From: Candidatus Zhuqueibacterota bacterium
Lineage (GTDB): Bacteria > BS750m-G25
Direction of reading: 5' to 3'
Assembly (NCBI GenBank): GCA_016783505.1
Contig: JADHWK010000001.1
Location: 124,001 to 188,000, forward strand
DNA: 64,000 bases
Shown: one piece after another, positions 43,739 to 52,686 of the stretch
Layout of the letters: each line of letters starts with the position of its first letter
Position numbering within the stretch: the stretch's first letter is position 1
Position numbers and translations under genes: made by a program
Notes under the pieces: model-generated
Seen by the model: only the letters and a program-made list of their open reading frames with translations
Told to the model about the DNA's origin: nothing
Database searches by the model: none

Positions 43739-45205
43739 TCATTCTTCTTTTCGTCCCTTCTCCCCCGTTTCCCCTTCCCCATTCTCCTCCCCATCAATTC
43801 GTTCCAATTCTTCCTCAAAGTATTCCTCTTCTACCCTTTTAATCTCAGGGCTTTTTCTAACCGTGGTAGTGTCCACCTCGATGATGTGGGGGGTTACCTG
43901 GATGATGAGGTCGGTCTTCCTGACCCTCTCGCTTTCGTGGCGGAACAGCCTGCCGATGAAGGGAATGTCTCCCAAGAGGGGGATTTTATAGACGGTCACA
44001 CTCCGATCAGCCCCTAACAGCCCGGCGATGATGATGGTCTGGCCGCTCTTCACCCGAATGGTGGTGGTGGCGGTGCGGCGCTTGATCCAGGGAATATTCT
44101 TGTCAGGACCGATGAGCTGGAACACCGTAGAGAGCTCCGGGGTGATGGTGGTGGTGATGTAGCCGTCCTTGTTGACCGTAGGGGTAATGTGGAGCTTCAC
44201 CCCCACCTCCTCCCGTTGGACCTGCACCTGTCCCCCCAGCCCGCCGGCGGACAGGATGTAGGGAATGACGTCAATGACCTCCAGGGTGGCCGGTCGGTTG
44301 TTCATGGTGGCGATCTGGGAGTTGGCCAAAACATCGGCCTTGTTGTGCTTGATCAGGTAGTCTAAGGTGATGTCGAAGGCTGTCAACTGACGGCTGAAAT
44401 AGCCCACGTTTTTCAATCCATCAATCTTCTGGAACGGCATCTGACGGGGAAGTTGATAAAGGTCGAGGGGCTCCAGCCGATCTGATATGGGGTCATACCC
44501 GGGAACCATCCCCTCGGGGAGGGCTCCGGCTCCCACCACATCCTCAGCGATAATGGTAGTCAATTGATTGAGCCTACTCCAGTCAATGCCCAGCTTCTCC
44601 TCCTCCTCGACGGAGACCTCAATAATCCTCGCCTCCAGCATGATCTGCAGGGCGGGCTCGTCAATCTCCTCAATAATCCGTCTTATCTCAGCGATAATCT
44701 TGGGGCTGGTGGTGATTAGGAGCTTGTTGCCGCTTTGATCCACGGTAATTTTTTCCGTCAAATCAACCAGCAGCTCCTTCACCTCGGCGGCATCAGCGTA
44801 TTGCAGGTTGATCACATAGGGGGTAAGGCCCACCTCCCCCCGCAGTTTCTCCGCCTTGGCCACTAAGAAAGAATTACCCACCACCTCATAGGAGAGCCCC
44901 GCCGCCCGCACCACCAGGTCCATGGCCTCCCCGATGGGGGTATCTTTAAGGTGAATGGATATCTTCTCGTGTTTGGTGACGTCGGGCGAGGTGACGATGT
45001 TAAACCCGCTCTTTTCCGCTAAGATAGTGAGCACACTGGGCAGGTAGGCGTCGTCGGCGTCAATGGTCACCAATCTCTTTAGGCCCTCCTCCAGCCCTGC
45101 TACCGTCTCCGACGGGAGGCCAAGGCTGTCCTGACCGGCCGGGGATAATCGGAACCCAAAACCCAGCAAACAACCTATTGCAAGCGTCATAAAAACCGAT
45201 CTCAT
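43739..45205 (-). CDS. pilQ: Type IV pilus secretin PilQ
   Basis: This 488-residue protein starts at the ATG at 45203-45205, preceded by GGGAG; a GTG four codons upstream is less likely. A signal peptide (about 1-22) is followed by an STN/N0-like domain (VTIDADDAYLPSVLTILAEKSGFNIV), an N1-type domain (TPYVINLQYADAAEVKELL...LLITTSPKIIAEIRRIIEEID) and the secretin beta-barrel domain (ANSQIATMNNRPATLEV, VGVKLHITPTVNKDGYITTTITPELS, VKSGQTIIIAGLLGADRSVTVYKIPLLGDIPFIGRLFRHESERVRKTDLIIQVTPHII). It forms the outer-membrane gate for the pilus. It is shorter than proteobacterial PilQ, with no AMIN domain. The C-terminus is highly charged. Confidence 0.95.
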   Translation of the reverse strand: MRSVFMTLAIGCLLGFGFRLSPAGQDSLGLPSETVAGLEEGLKRLVTIDADDAYLPSVLTILAEKSGFNIVTSPDVTKHEKISIHLKDTPIGEAMDLVVRAAGLSYEVVGNSFLVAKAEKLRGEVGLTPYVINLQYADAAEVKELLVDLTEKITVDQSGNKLLITTSPKIIAEIRRIIEEIDEPALQIMLEARIIEVSVEEEEKLGIDWSRLNQLTTIIAEDVVGAGALPEGMVPGYDPISDRLEPLDLYQLPRQMPFQKIDGLKNVGYFSRQLTAFDITLDYLIKHNKADVLANSQIATMNNRPATLEVIDVIPYILSAGGLGGQVQVQREEVGVKLHITPTVNKDGYITTTITPELSTVFQLIGPDKNIPWIKRRTATTTIRVKSGQTIIIAGLLGADRSVTVYKIPLLGDIPFIGRLFRHESERVRKTDLIIQVTPHIIEVDTTTVRKSPEIKRVEEEYFEEELERIDGEENGEGETGEKGRKEE

Positions 45206-45240
45206 TCTTCTCCCCACTTCCCATTCGTATGGCCGGGTCC

Positions 45241-45747
45241 CTATCCCTTCGGGGGCCGAAGGACCCTCTTTTTTCCGTTTGTCCGGTTTCTGATGGTCAC
45301 CTTCTTCTTTTCAATAGCGATCACCTCGTTCCCGTCAATGACATCCCCCACCTTCACCACGTGGCTTTTGAACCCTGTCTTAATGACCGCCGCCGCGGAG
45401 GGACCGGGCCCAATCACCGTAGCGCTCAGCCGCAACTCGCCGGAAAGCTCCTCGATGTCAGTAACGCCCATCCGGGTCAGGAAAGCCTTGCTTTTGATTA
45501 CCCTGGTCAGCTTCAGGGGGTCGGAGCCCAGCCGAAAGACAAAGCTTTTCCGATTTTTAAGCTCCGTCTCCAGTCGGGTTACCGTATTGACCAGCTCCTC
45601 ATCCGTCTCCAGGGTGGCCTCGGCCCTGGCCCGCAGGAAGACCTTTACCTGCCGATTCATATTTAGGGTGCGAAAGCCCACCCATCCCAACAGGACAAAG
45701 GCAAGCACTACCAACAAACCCCAGAGGGTATTGCTTTTCTGGGTCAT
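45241..45747 (-). CDS. pilP: PilP-like inner-membrane/periplasmic pilus protein
   Basis: This is a 168-residue protein. One N-terminal membrane helix (about 10-27) leads into a coiled segment and a C-terminal beta domain (VVKVGDVIDGNEVIAIEKKKVTI) resembling the HR-type domain of PilP/GspC that binds the secretin. Proteobacterial PilP is a lipoprotein. Here the anchor is a helix, more like GspC. Its ATG overlaps the stop of the upstream sorting-tagged gene by one base (TAATG), and pilQ starts 36 bp after its stop. It connects the PilMNO platform to PilQ. Confidence 0.78.
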   Translation of the reverse strand: MTQKSNTLWGLLVVLAFVLLGWVGFRTLNMNRQVKVFLRARAEATLETDEELVNTVTRLETELKNRKSFVFRLGSDPLKLTRVIKSKAFLTRMGVTDIEELSGELRLSATVIGPGPSAAAVIKTGFKSHVVKVGDVIDGNEVIAIEKKKVTIRNRTNGKKRVLRPPKG

Positions 45748-47393
45748 TATTTCAACAACACTATTTTTTGGACCCTCATGTAGGGTCCGACATCAAACCG
45801 GACCCAGTAAATTCCAGAGGGAAGCCCATCTCCATCCCACCTTACCCGGTAGTCGCCCCTACCCTGAACGCCATCAACTAGGGTAGCCACCCCTTCTCCG
45901 AGAAGATTATAAACCTTCAGGCTAACCCGGCCCATCCGGGGCAGGCGGTAGCGTAGGGTAGTGAAGACATTAAAGGGATTGGGGAAACTGGGAAACAGGC
46001 AATAGGCTTCAGGATGTTCCCCTAATTCTTCCAGCACAACCCCCACCGAATGATCAATCACCAGGGGACCGCTGTAGGCGCTGCTGTCCTGGACATCATC
46101 GTCCCAGATGAGCCCGTAGATGTAATACCGGAACCCGTGGGGAAGTGACGCGGTATTCCAGACAAAAGAGTCCTGCTCATCATCCTCGTAGATTACGCCC
46201 GCCTGTTCCAGGTAGGTCCCGTCGTAACCGATAGAATCGGCATCATAAAACAGGATGATCTGAGCGTTGTCGTCCGGGTCCTCATCAACCCACCTGATGG
46301 TGTATTCCATATTAGTGGTATCCCCAGTAGCGGGCGGGGAAATAATCTGTAGCGATGGGGGACATTCTGGCATCCAGAAAAATTCATCTTCATTGTTTAC
46401 CTCATAGGTCTCCTGAACCTCATCAAACACATCCAGGACCCATAACACAAAATGGGAATCTGGGGTAACGATCCATAGGGAGTCCAACCGGGTAAGGTAA
46501 GTTGAATCCCCCCAAGCGGTGCGGCGTTCACTGAGCATAAGAGAATCATCCAAAAAACCCTGGAGGGTAAAGGTGTCCGTCTCCCCGATCCCCAGACAGC
46601 CCCATCTAAATCCTATATAGACCGAATCCCCGACCAGGGGGTAGGCCACCTGCTGGGAGTCCTCATCAATAAAGACGATGTTTAGGGCCCAGAGGTCCAT
46701 CAGTCCGTCGTCCCGGGCCAGCCTCACGTCGTCCACAAACGCCCCACAGGGGTGATCGGCGGCTATGTTATTACCGTCGCTCTGGAAATGAAAGGCGATA
46801 TACACGTAGTTATTTCCGGGGCCGGTGAAGTTAAGGGAATCGGGACCCACCGCCGTTAAGTCCTGGACGATCTGCTGCCAGATAACCGAGGGCTGACCGC
46901 TCAGCTCCCCGGCGATCTGAAAGACGCTCGGGGGGCCAGAGGCTGTGCCCAGTCCCACCAGCCAGCGGAAAAAATCGTGGTTCACCTCGGTATTGATCCA
47001 ATACCAGAAAGAGTAGAAAGCAGCTTCGGTGGTGCTTAAGTCAACAGGACCATAGATCATGAAGGTATTGCAGTTATTGGGATAGTCGTCAAATACGGGA
47101 TCAAGGGGAAGCTGACCAAACCCGGGCGAGGCCACGCACCAGGCGGCCTGAATCCCCGCCCCGGGGTTATAATGACACAGATAATCCTGTATCCCCCAGT
47201 GGTGGGTGTAGAGGGGGGAAACCCGCCATTGGTCATAGAGAGGAGGCCAGTTCATCGGGTCATCCACCTCGAAATCCATCGTCATCAGCGTCTGCCAGGT
47301 GGCATAAAGGGGATCCGTTTCACCTAATAGTAAACAGAAAGCCACCAGAATAGCGGGTAAAAAGGTCTTGACTAAGCGGGATGGTTTTATCAT
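45747..47393 (-). CDS. Exported protein with sorting domain, embedded between pilO and pilP
   Basis: This is a 548-residue protein of unknown function. A signal peptide (about 1-31) leads to a jelly-roll/MAM-like domain (about 35-225: MTMDFEVDDPMNWP opening, YVYIAFHFQSDG, AFVDDVRLARDDG), a CARDB-like domain (about 230-345), an FN3-like domain (about 350-450) and a sorting domain (FPNPFNVFTTLRYRLP to RVQKIVLLK). It is the only sorting-tagged gene inside the pilus operon. Its stop overlaps the pilP ATG (TAATG), so translation of pilP depends on it. It might be a pilus-associated or pilus-delivered surface protein. That role is inference from gene order only. Confidence 0.8.
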   Translation of the reverse strand: MIKPSRLVKTFLPAILVAFCLLLGETDPLYATWQTLMTMDFEVDDPMNWPPLYDQWRVSPLYTHHWGIQDYLCHYNPGAGIQAAWCVASPGFGQLPLDPVFDDYPNNCNTFMIYGPVDLSTTEAAFYSFWYWINTEVNHDFFRWLVGLGTASGPPSVFQIAGELSGQPSVIWQQIVQDLTAVGPDSLNFTGPGNNYVYIAFHFQSDGNNIAADHPCGAFVDDVRLARDDGLMDLWALNIVFIDEDSQQVAYPLVGDSVYIGFRWGCLGIGETDTFTLQGFLDDSLMLSERRTAWGDSTYLTRLDSLWIVTPDSHFVLWVLDVFDEVQETYEVNNEDEFFWMPECPPSLQIISPPATGDTTNMEYTIRWVDEDPDDNAQIILFYDADSIGYDGTYLEQAGVIYEDDEQDSFVWNTASLPHGFRYYIYGLIWDDDVQDSSAYSGPLVIDHSVGVVLEELGEHPEAYCLFPSFPNPFNVFTTLRYRLPRMGRVSLKVYNLLGEGVATLVDGVQGRGDYRVRWDGDGLPSGIYWVRFDVGPYMRVQKIVLLK

Positions 47394-47450
47394 TGTTGAT
47401 CCAATATCAGCAGGTCACATTGATGCTAAGAAAATTATAAATTGCCAAAA

Positions 47451-47574
47451 TTGCCTTAGGTTCAAAAATTTCAAAAATTTTTCCAAATTAGTTTGATTTC
47501 TTAAAAGTTCTGTATGTTCATCTTTCAAAAATAATTTTTGAAATTTAGGCAATCTTTGAAATTTTTGAAATTTA
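47451..47574. repeat. AT-rich inverted repeat between pilO and the sorting-tagged gene
   Basis: The left part carries TTGCCTTAGG then AAATTTCAAAAATTT (47451-47484). The right part carries AAATTTAGGCAA then GAAATTTTTGAAATTT (47534-47574). Both pairs are complementary, giving nested stems. It overlaps the pilO stop. Confidence 0.55.
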
Positions 47575-48126
47575 CCGATGTTTGATCAATGTCAGGGTGG
47601 AGATGGCCATCTCCATCACGTGGTGGTCTAGCTTTCCAGGTTCACGATCCCGGTCCGACCTCTCCACCGAATTGTCCACCTCAAATTCCTCCACCGTAAT
47701 CAGCCGTTCCGACTTCTCCAGCCGATTGACGAACTGGCCGAACTGCCTGAAGGAACATTTAATCTTCAATTCATAGGGGGTCTTCACGTATCCTTTGAAG
47801 TTAATCTTTGGTTTGGGCTCCAGGGCCAGCAGGGTAATGCCCAGCTGGTCCATGATAGAAGTCAGTGAGGTCAAAAACGGCATTGAGGCGTCTTCAGCCA
47901 GGATGTCCTGGGCCGATAATGCTAAATTGCGTTCGATCAACTTGGCTACCTGATCCAACTGCTGGGCCAGGATCTGGGCGCTGATCAGCTTTTCCGTACG
48001 CGCTTTGATCTGAAAGTTCAACCGCCGGATCTCCTCAGGCTTGGGGGCATAGGCGGTGCGGTAGAAAACCCAAGAACCCAGCCCAAATATCACCAATAAA
48101 ATGAGGAAAATTATATTACGCTTCAT
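47572..48126 (-). CDS. pilO: PilO-like pilus assembly protein
   Basis: This is a 184-residue protein from the ATG at 48124-48126 (MKRNIIFLILLVIFGLG); a longer frame to 48222 lacks a membrane start, and AAGG lies upstream of the chosen ATG. It has an N-terminal membrane helix, then a coiled coil (about 30-75) and a ferredoxin-like periplasmic domain (ELKIKCSFRQFGQFVNRLEKSERLITVEEFEVD), the normal PilO layout. PilO pairs with PilN to link the cytoplasmic PilM to PilP and PilQ. It lies 170 bp downstream of pilN. Confidence 0.85.
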   Translation of the reverse strand: MKRNIIFLILLVIFGLGSWVFYRTAYAPKPEEIRRLNFQIKARTEKLISAQILAQQLDQVAKLIERNLALSAQDILAEDASMPFLTSLTSIMDQLGITLLALEPKPKINFKGYVKTPYELKIKCSFRQFGQFVNRLEKSERLITVEEFEVDNSVERSDRDREPGKLDHHVMEMAISTLTLIKHR

Positions 48127-48295
48127 AAAAAGTACCTTACGCTCAACACCGAATGATACTGAAATAATTGCTAATCGCTGATTGCTAATTGCTGCTGGAG
48201 CCAAGGTTTCAACAATCAACAATTTATTTAGTAGTTTTTCGCCACGGCGAACCTTCGGTCAGTGTTGAATTCCCGGATTTAGGTTTAAGCTCGTT

Positions 48296-48913
48296 CTACG
48301 TTTTCCCACTCACGGCCTGGGGGGACCTTGACCTAGTCTGTCCAGATTTCCTGACATAACAGATGATGGACAGCGAGAGAATCCTCTGATCCCCCACCTT
48401 AATCCGCTGGACTTGGTCGAACTTGATGTCCTCAAAGTCACGAAAGAAGTCGGGGTTAGAGCGTAATCTGTCTATAAGTTGCTTCACTTTGTCAAACTCC
48501 TTCTCCCCTTTTTTTATGGGGGCGATGCCCTTGATAATAAGGTTCTTATGCCGGTATTCCAGTCCGGTCAGGGCCATATCCGGGGGAAGCTCCCTGGCTA
48601 AGGCCTTAAGCTTCTTTGTCCACAGAATGCGTTTATTCTCCAGCTCCGCCAGGGCCAGAACGTCCTGTTTGGAGACATCCCGAGTAGTCTGCTTAAGCTC
48701 GTCTATCTTGCGATTGATCTCGGCCAGTTTTTCCTTTTTCTCCTGAATGATGCGGTTGAGCTGGCCGTAGATCCGGATTTGAAAGCCAGCCATGATAACC
48801 ATCAACCCAATTATCGCCCCGAAGATGATTTTATCACGTCGCCTTCGCCAGCGGATGGCCCGGAGGGCGGTATGGTCTATCTTATTAAGGTTAATCCGAA
48901 ACGCCTTCACCAT
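48296..48913 (-). CDS. pilN: PilN-like pilus assembly protein
   Basis: This is a 205-residue bitopic protein. The N-terminal cytoplasmic part (IRINLNK-like RINLNKIDHTALRAIRWRR) holds the segment that binds PilM. Then come a membrane helix (about 30-48), a coiled coil and a periplasmic domain with LPPDMALTGLEYRHKNLIIKG. Three bases separate its ATG from the pilM stop, so the two are translated together. Confidence 0.88.
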   Translation of the reverse strand: MVKAFRINLNKIDHTALRAIRWRRRRDKIIFGAIIGLMVIMAGFQIRIYGQLNRIIQEKKEKLAEINRKIDELKQTTRDVSKQDVLALAELENKRILWTKKLKALARELPPDMALTGLEYRHKNLIIKGIAPIKKGEKEFDKVKQLIDRLRSNPDFFRDFEDIKFDQVQRIKVGDQRILSLSIICYVRKSGQTRSRSPQAVSGKT

Positions 48914-48916
48914 AAT

Positions 48917-49981
48917 TCAGTCCCCCCGCAATGCTAACCCCACTGCCAGGGCCAGTTGGGCGGGATGATCGGGTTCCTCGCAGCCCAGGTCCAACTGGTC
49001 GGTGGGGTTATAGATTTCCACCGGAATGTTAAATTTGTCCTCGAAGAAGGAATCCAGCCCCCCGATGACCGCTGACCCCCCGGTCAGGTAGATGCGCTGG
49101 ATATGGCTCTGGCCAGTCTCCTTTACGTAATACCGTAAGGAACGGTTCACCTCAGCAGCTAAACTATCCTGGGACGATCGTTCCGCCACCCGCAGCGCTT
49201 CTCCCCCCCCGCCCTTCAGCTCTTCAGTGTCGGGATTACCTGAGGAGGACACCTTCAGTTTTTCCGCCTCGGGATAACTTATATTCAAACGCTTGCTGAT
49301 CTCCTGGGTGAAGTGATACCCCCCAACCCCGATGTCCCTGGCGAAAAAAAGATCCTTACGGCCCAGGATAACCAAATTGGTCTTCATGGTGCCGATATTC
49401 AGGAACACCAGCACCCCTTCGTCGGGGGGTTCCGTGTTGACAATAAAAGAATTGGCTATCCCAAGGGGGTCCACGTCCACCATCCCCGGCCTCAGGCCCA
49501 CCTCCTTTAATAAGTTCATATGGTTCTCGAAGTGTCTCCGGGTGGTAGCCACCATCAGCACCTTGATCCTATTCAGCTCATCGGGGTCGTCCCCCAAAAT
49601 CTGGTAGTCAATGATGCTCTCCGAACCGTCGAGCGGGAGGTGCTTGCGGGCCTCCATGAACAGGGCCGAATCCAGCTCCTCGGGGTCCAGCCGCAGGGTT
49701 TTGATCTCCTTAACGCTCACCAGGGACCCCCCCACCGAGGAGATGAGGTGCTTTACCTTGCGGGGGTTGATGTCCAGATGGTCCAGCATACCGAACAGCA
49801 GGGGCACCACTACCCCCCGCTTAGGCCCATCCACGTCGAATGGGGTGTCGTCCCCATAAAGCGGCCGGCAGAGCCAGTCCATCATTCGGAACCGATTTCC
49901 AACCCTCTCTAAAAGGACGATTTTTATGGAATGGGTTCCGATGTCCAGGCCGATACGCTGATTGGATTTATGACCGAACAT
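48917..49981 (-). CDS. pilM: PilM actin-like pilus assembly protein
   Basis: This 354-residue protein has the actin/FtsA fold. It opens with RIGLDIGTHSIKIVLLE (phosphate-1 motif), continues with VDVDPLGIANSF and VLVFLNIGTMKTNLVIL (phosphate-2), FARDIGVGGYHFTQEISKRLNISYPEAEKLK, and ends with RIYLTGGSAVIGGLDSFFEDKFNIPVE (adenosine motif). PilM binds the PilN tail on the cytoplasmic side. It heads the pilMNO-x-PQ block and follows a 388-bp repeat-rich gap. Confidence 0.93.
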   Translation of the reverse strand: MFGHKSNQRIGLDIGTHSIKIVLLERVGNRFRMMDWLCRPLYGDDTPFDVDGPKRGVVVPLLFGMLDHLDINPRKVKHLISSVGGSLVSVKEIKTLRLDPEELDSALFMEARKHLPLDGSESIIDYQILGDDPDELNRIKVLMVATTRRHFENHMNLLKEVGLRPGMVDVDPLGIANSFIVNTEPPDEGVLVFLNIGTMKTNLVILGRKDLFFARDIGVGGYHFTQEISKRLNISYPEAEKLKVSSSGNPDTEELKGGGGEALRVAERSSQDSLAAEVNRSLRYYVKETGQSHIQRIYLTGGSAVIGGLDSFFEDKFNIPVEIYNPTDQLDLGCEEPDHPAQLALAVGLALRGD

Positions 49982-50369
49982 GGATCAAGGAAACAAAAAA
50001 ACCAAAATTTGAAAGGATGTTATTTAACGTCTCGTCCCGAATATTCGGGATAAGAATTGACTTCAAAAATATTAAGTTACGTTAAGCGGTTATCGGTTGT
50101 CCCGATCCCGAAACTTCGGGACGGGATATCGTCATGCGGTTTTCGGTTATCGTATTGACATTTAACAGGTCAATCAAGAAAATAAGGGGGAGGACGAGAC
50201 ATTAACCGCAACCATACCACGAATAACGATTCGATCCCGAAGCTTCGGGAAACCGCAACCGTTTGCCGTAGCCGAACATCTCAGAAATTCCCCAAGCCCC
50301 GGGGTTGATATGTAGCCCCGAAGGGGCTAAGTTCTTTTGAGTTGACAGCCTTACGGCTGTCACTCCATT
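49982..50369. repeat. Repeat-rich gap upstream of pilM
   Basis: This 388-bp stretch contains three TCCCGAA-family palindromes: TCCCGAATATTCGGGA (50035-50050), a tandem form at 50100-50127, and TCCCGAAGCTTCGGGA (50235-50250). It also holds the TTTAACGTCTCG unit shared with 5848 and a GAAGGGGCTAAGTTCT block (about 50279-50341) shared with 5908-5965. No gene was seen. Confidence 0.7.
50344..50361 (-). terminator. Hairpin right after the DUF4900 gene
   Basis: GACAGCC-ttac-GGCTGTC is a perfect 7-bp stem 8 bp downstream of the stop codon on the minus strand. No clear T-run follows, so termination strength is doubtful. Confidence 0.35.
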
Positions 50370-51914
50370 TTAGCGCAGTGGCGGGCTCTCCCACCGCACG
50401 ATCTTAAACTGGGCCCTTCCCCCCTCGCCCCCGATTACGGGCATCAGGGGAGGCGGATTGTAGATGAACCGTTTGTCGTATTTATAATTCTTAGAATAAC
50501 CAGTACCATACGGCCCACATGGGCTGGGTGGTGAGGTGTGACCCCGGTGAACATAGCCCCGGTATTTTTGGGTGACAGCACCTACCAGATAAATCCTCCC
50601 CCTCTCATCCCGAACACAGTTAGGATTATCCTGATTCTCAAAGGTGAAAGACCCAAAGAAGGTGTTTTCCATTGATGGATCGCCGAACATGGTTGAACTG
50701 GAATCACCGAGGGCAATGAGGGCGGCGGTAATTCGAATGTTCGCATAACGATCGTTGTTGGTGGGATAACGTCCGTTGCTATCGTTGGCACCATTTGCGG
50801 GTGTATCGCCGATAACAATATAGGACTCAGAAATAATACCCAGCGAACTTCTTGAACCTTGGGCGACCGTGTGAGTAGCATAGTTATAATCACCACTATA
50901 GACCACATCATCAATGAGCCGAATGTAGCCCTCAGCCCCTATGGCTAAGCGACCGTTTAACACCCCCGACAGCTCCAGAGGCCCTCCCTCTACAAAGATG
51001 CCCCTATCTTGGGGAATGGCGAAGGTTCCGAGGCCGATCCAATCCGGAGTCCCCAAATCCCTTTTCCAGACCTGATAACCACCCCCCGAAAGCCGAATGC
51101 GATGGATTTTACCCCTCCCGTCAAAAGTAACAGCGGCGTTTAACCGTAATCGCTCTGCGGTAAGGTCAAAGGGGATGGGCTGTTTATTTCCATGGAAACA
51201 ATCATCCTGAAGCGCCTGACAATCTCCCATCCATAAGGGCGAACCATATCCCCCGAAACTAGCCGCTGTTGAGTAAACATGAGAATGAAATTGCGGGCTT
51301 CCCTGAAGGTGGATTTGCTCATTGGACCAAACCTTCCACCACAGGATGTCGGGTGGATTTACATAGGAAGAAAAACGGATGGGGTAGCCCTGTCCTAACA
51401 CTAAATTGTATTCATGATCGGTAAAGTACAAATAATCGGTATAATAGCCATGAAGCATGGTCACTAAGGTGGCTTCCCGGCGGACAGTAACCCGCTCTCC
51501 TTTATAATTTTCATACCTTACCTCACCCATTGCCACAATATTATACACGTTCCGATAGTCATTTTCGGAAGTATCGGCATAGGTAGGGACCACCCATACA
51601 TCCCTGTATCTACCCTTTTTATAATCCCCCACTTTATGAAAGTTCTCCCCTCCCTGGGGAACCCGAGCCCCGGGAAGGTTCCCAGTCCCCCGGCCTTCCA
51701 GCCACATATACCCCCGCTCCACGATCCCGGTCTCGGCCAGATATTGGGCCTGGGCCGCCGCCTTCAGGTATTCGAACTCGGCACGTTCGTCAACCGCCCA
51801 TTTGAGATAGGCCAGGCCGGAGATGGTCATGATCAATACGATGAAAACAGAGATGACCAGAATATGCCCATTCTCGTCCTGCCGGGCCCGGATTTTTTCC
51901 ATCAGTCCCTTCAC
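50370..51914 (-). CDS. DUF4900-type PilX-like pilus assembly protein
   Basis: This is a 514-residue protein. An N-terminal stretch resembles PilX (QDENGHILVISVFIVLIMTISGLAYLKWA then QAQYLAETGIVERG, about residues 12-60), including the AE...G pattern after the membrane helix. The large remainder is beta-rich with right-handed repeats, as in the DUF4900 group. The GTG start overlaps the upstream prepilin stop (GTGA), so translation is coupled; an ATG four codons later is an alternative. It probably acts with the two prepilins as a minor, tip-located pilus component. It lacks the canonical GFTxxE cleavage site. Confidence 0.75.
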   Translation of the reverse strand: MKGLMEKIRARQDENGHILVISVFIVLIMTISGLAYLKWAVDERAEFEYLKAAAQAQYLAETGIVERGYMWLEGRGTGNLPGARVPQGGENFHKVGDYKKGRYRDVWVVPTYADTSENDYRNVYNIVAMGEVRYENYKGERVTVRREATLVTMLHGYYTDYLYFTDHEYNLVLGQGYPIRFSSYVNPPDILWWKVWSNEQIHLQGSPQFHSHVYSTAASFGGYGSPLWMGDCQALQDDCFHGNKQPIPFDLTAERLRLNAAVTFDGRGKIHRIRLSGGGYQVWKRDLGTPDWIGLGTFAIPQDRGIFVEGGPLELSGVLNGRLAIGAEGYIRLIDDVVYSGDYNYATHTVAQGSRSSLGIISESYIVIGDTPANGANDSNGRYPTNNDRYANIRITAALIALGDSSSTMFGDPSMENTFFGSFTFENQDNPNCVRDERGRIYLVGAVTQKYRGYVHRGHTSPPSPCGPYGTGYSKNYKYDKRFIYNPPPLMPVIGGEGGRAQFKIVRWESPPLR

Positions 51915-52504
51915 GGCGTTTCCTCCTCCTCGCTACCAAGGTATTGATTGCGAAGGTAAATTGTGGTCCGAAAGGTCTGCTCCTTCTGGAATTCGTTCCC
52001 GGGATTATCTGGATCCTCCCGAGAATATCTCAACCTTAGGGTCACCAGCACCACCGCGTTGTTTAATAAATCGGGGTCGTGGAGACGACTGCTGAGTTGG
52101 AATTGTAGATCTTGTACCTCAAATGACTCCCCTTCTTTCAATTGCCGTCTCGATGGAGGAAAGGTCTTATCCAGGGGTTCGCCATTCCGAAGAATCCCCT
52201 TGTCGCGCTTGGCCCGATAGCTGATCTCCCGCAAATGTCCCCGAGCATCCCTCACCCAAGCGGTGAGGGCGGAAAAGCCGTCCCTGGAGGTGATGTTTAC
52301 GTCCCGGGCATCCCTCAGATCCCGGACTATCTGCTCGAGGAAATCATTGCCGTATTGGTTCATGAGCCGCACCGACCAGCTCCGGTCCAGATGCTCAACG
52401 AAGGCCAGCATGGGGATCATAAGCCCGGCCATAACGATGCTGGCCAACACCACCGAGAGCAAAGCTTCAATGAAGGTAAAGCCTTTACTTCCTAAATATT
52501 TCAT
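51911..52504 (-). CDS. Prepilin (PilW-like minor pilin)
   Basis: This is a 197-residue protein. The class III leader is short (MKYLGSKG) and cleavage would fall after Gly8, before FTFIEALLSVVLASIVMAGL, with Glu5 of the mature helix in place. The remainder is a beta-rich globular domain with VNITSRDGFSALTAWVRDARGHLREISY and SSRLHDPDLLNN. It is processed by PilD and is likely a minor pilin of the fibre tip or priming complex. An AGGGGAAC site precedes the ATG. It overlaps the DUF4900 gene. Confidence 0.85.
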   Translation of the reverse strand: MKYLGSKGFTFIEALLSVVLASIVMAGLMIPMLAFVEHLDRSWSVRLMNQYGNDFLEQIVRDLRDARDVNITSRDGFSALTAWVRDARGHLREISYRAKRDKGILRNGEPLDKTFPPSRRQLKEGESFEVQDLQFQLSSRLHDPDLLNNAVVLVTLRLRYSREDPDNPGNEFQKEQTFRTTIYLRNQYLGSEEEETP

Positions 52505-52686
52505 TGTTCCCCTAGCCAGGAAAGTACGTAAATTAGCTTTGGGAGTAACGCCCGCAAGGGCGTCATCTAATTTAATTGAGGACCCCGATTTTTCTGGGGC
52601 ACTCCCTTTACTTCTAAATCAACTTTTTCCATTTACATCGCATTGGAGTTTATTTGAAACGGCATTAGGATCTCCGGGCCCTCAAA

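Noticed and set aside
50370-51914. DUF4900 protein as a third classical prepilin
   Set aside because: Its N-terminus lacks the G-F-T-x-x-E cleavage pattern; only the PilX-like helix and AE motif are present.
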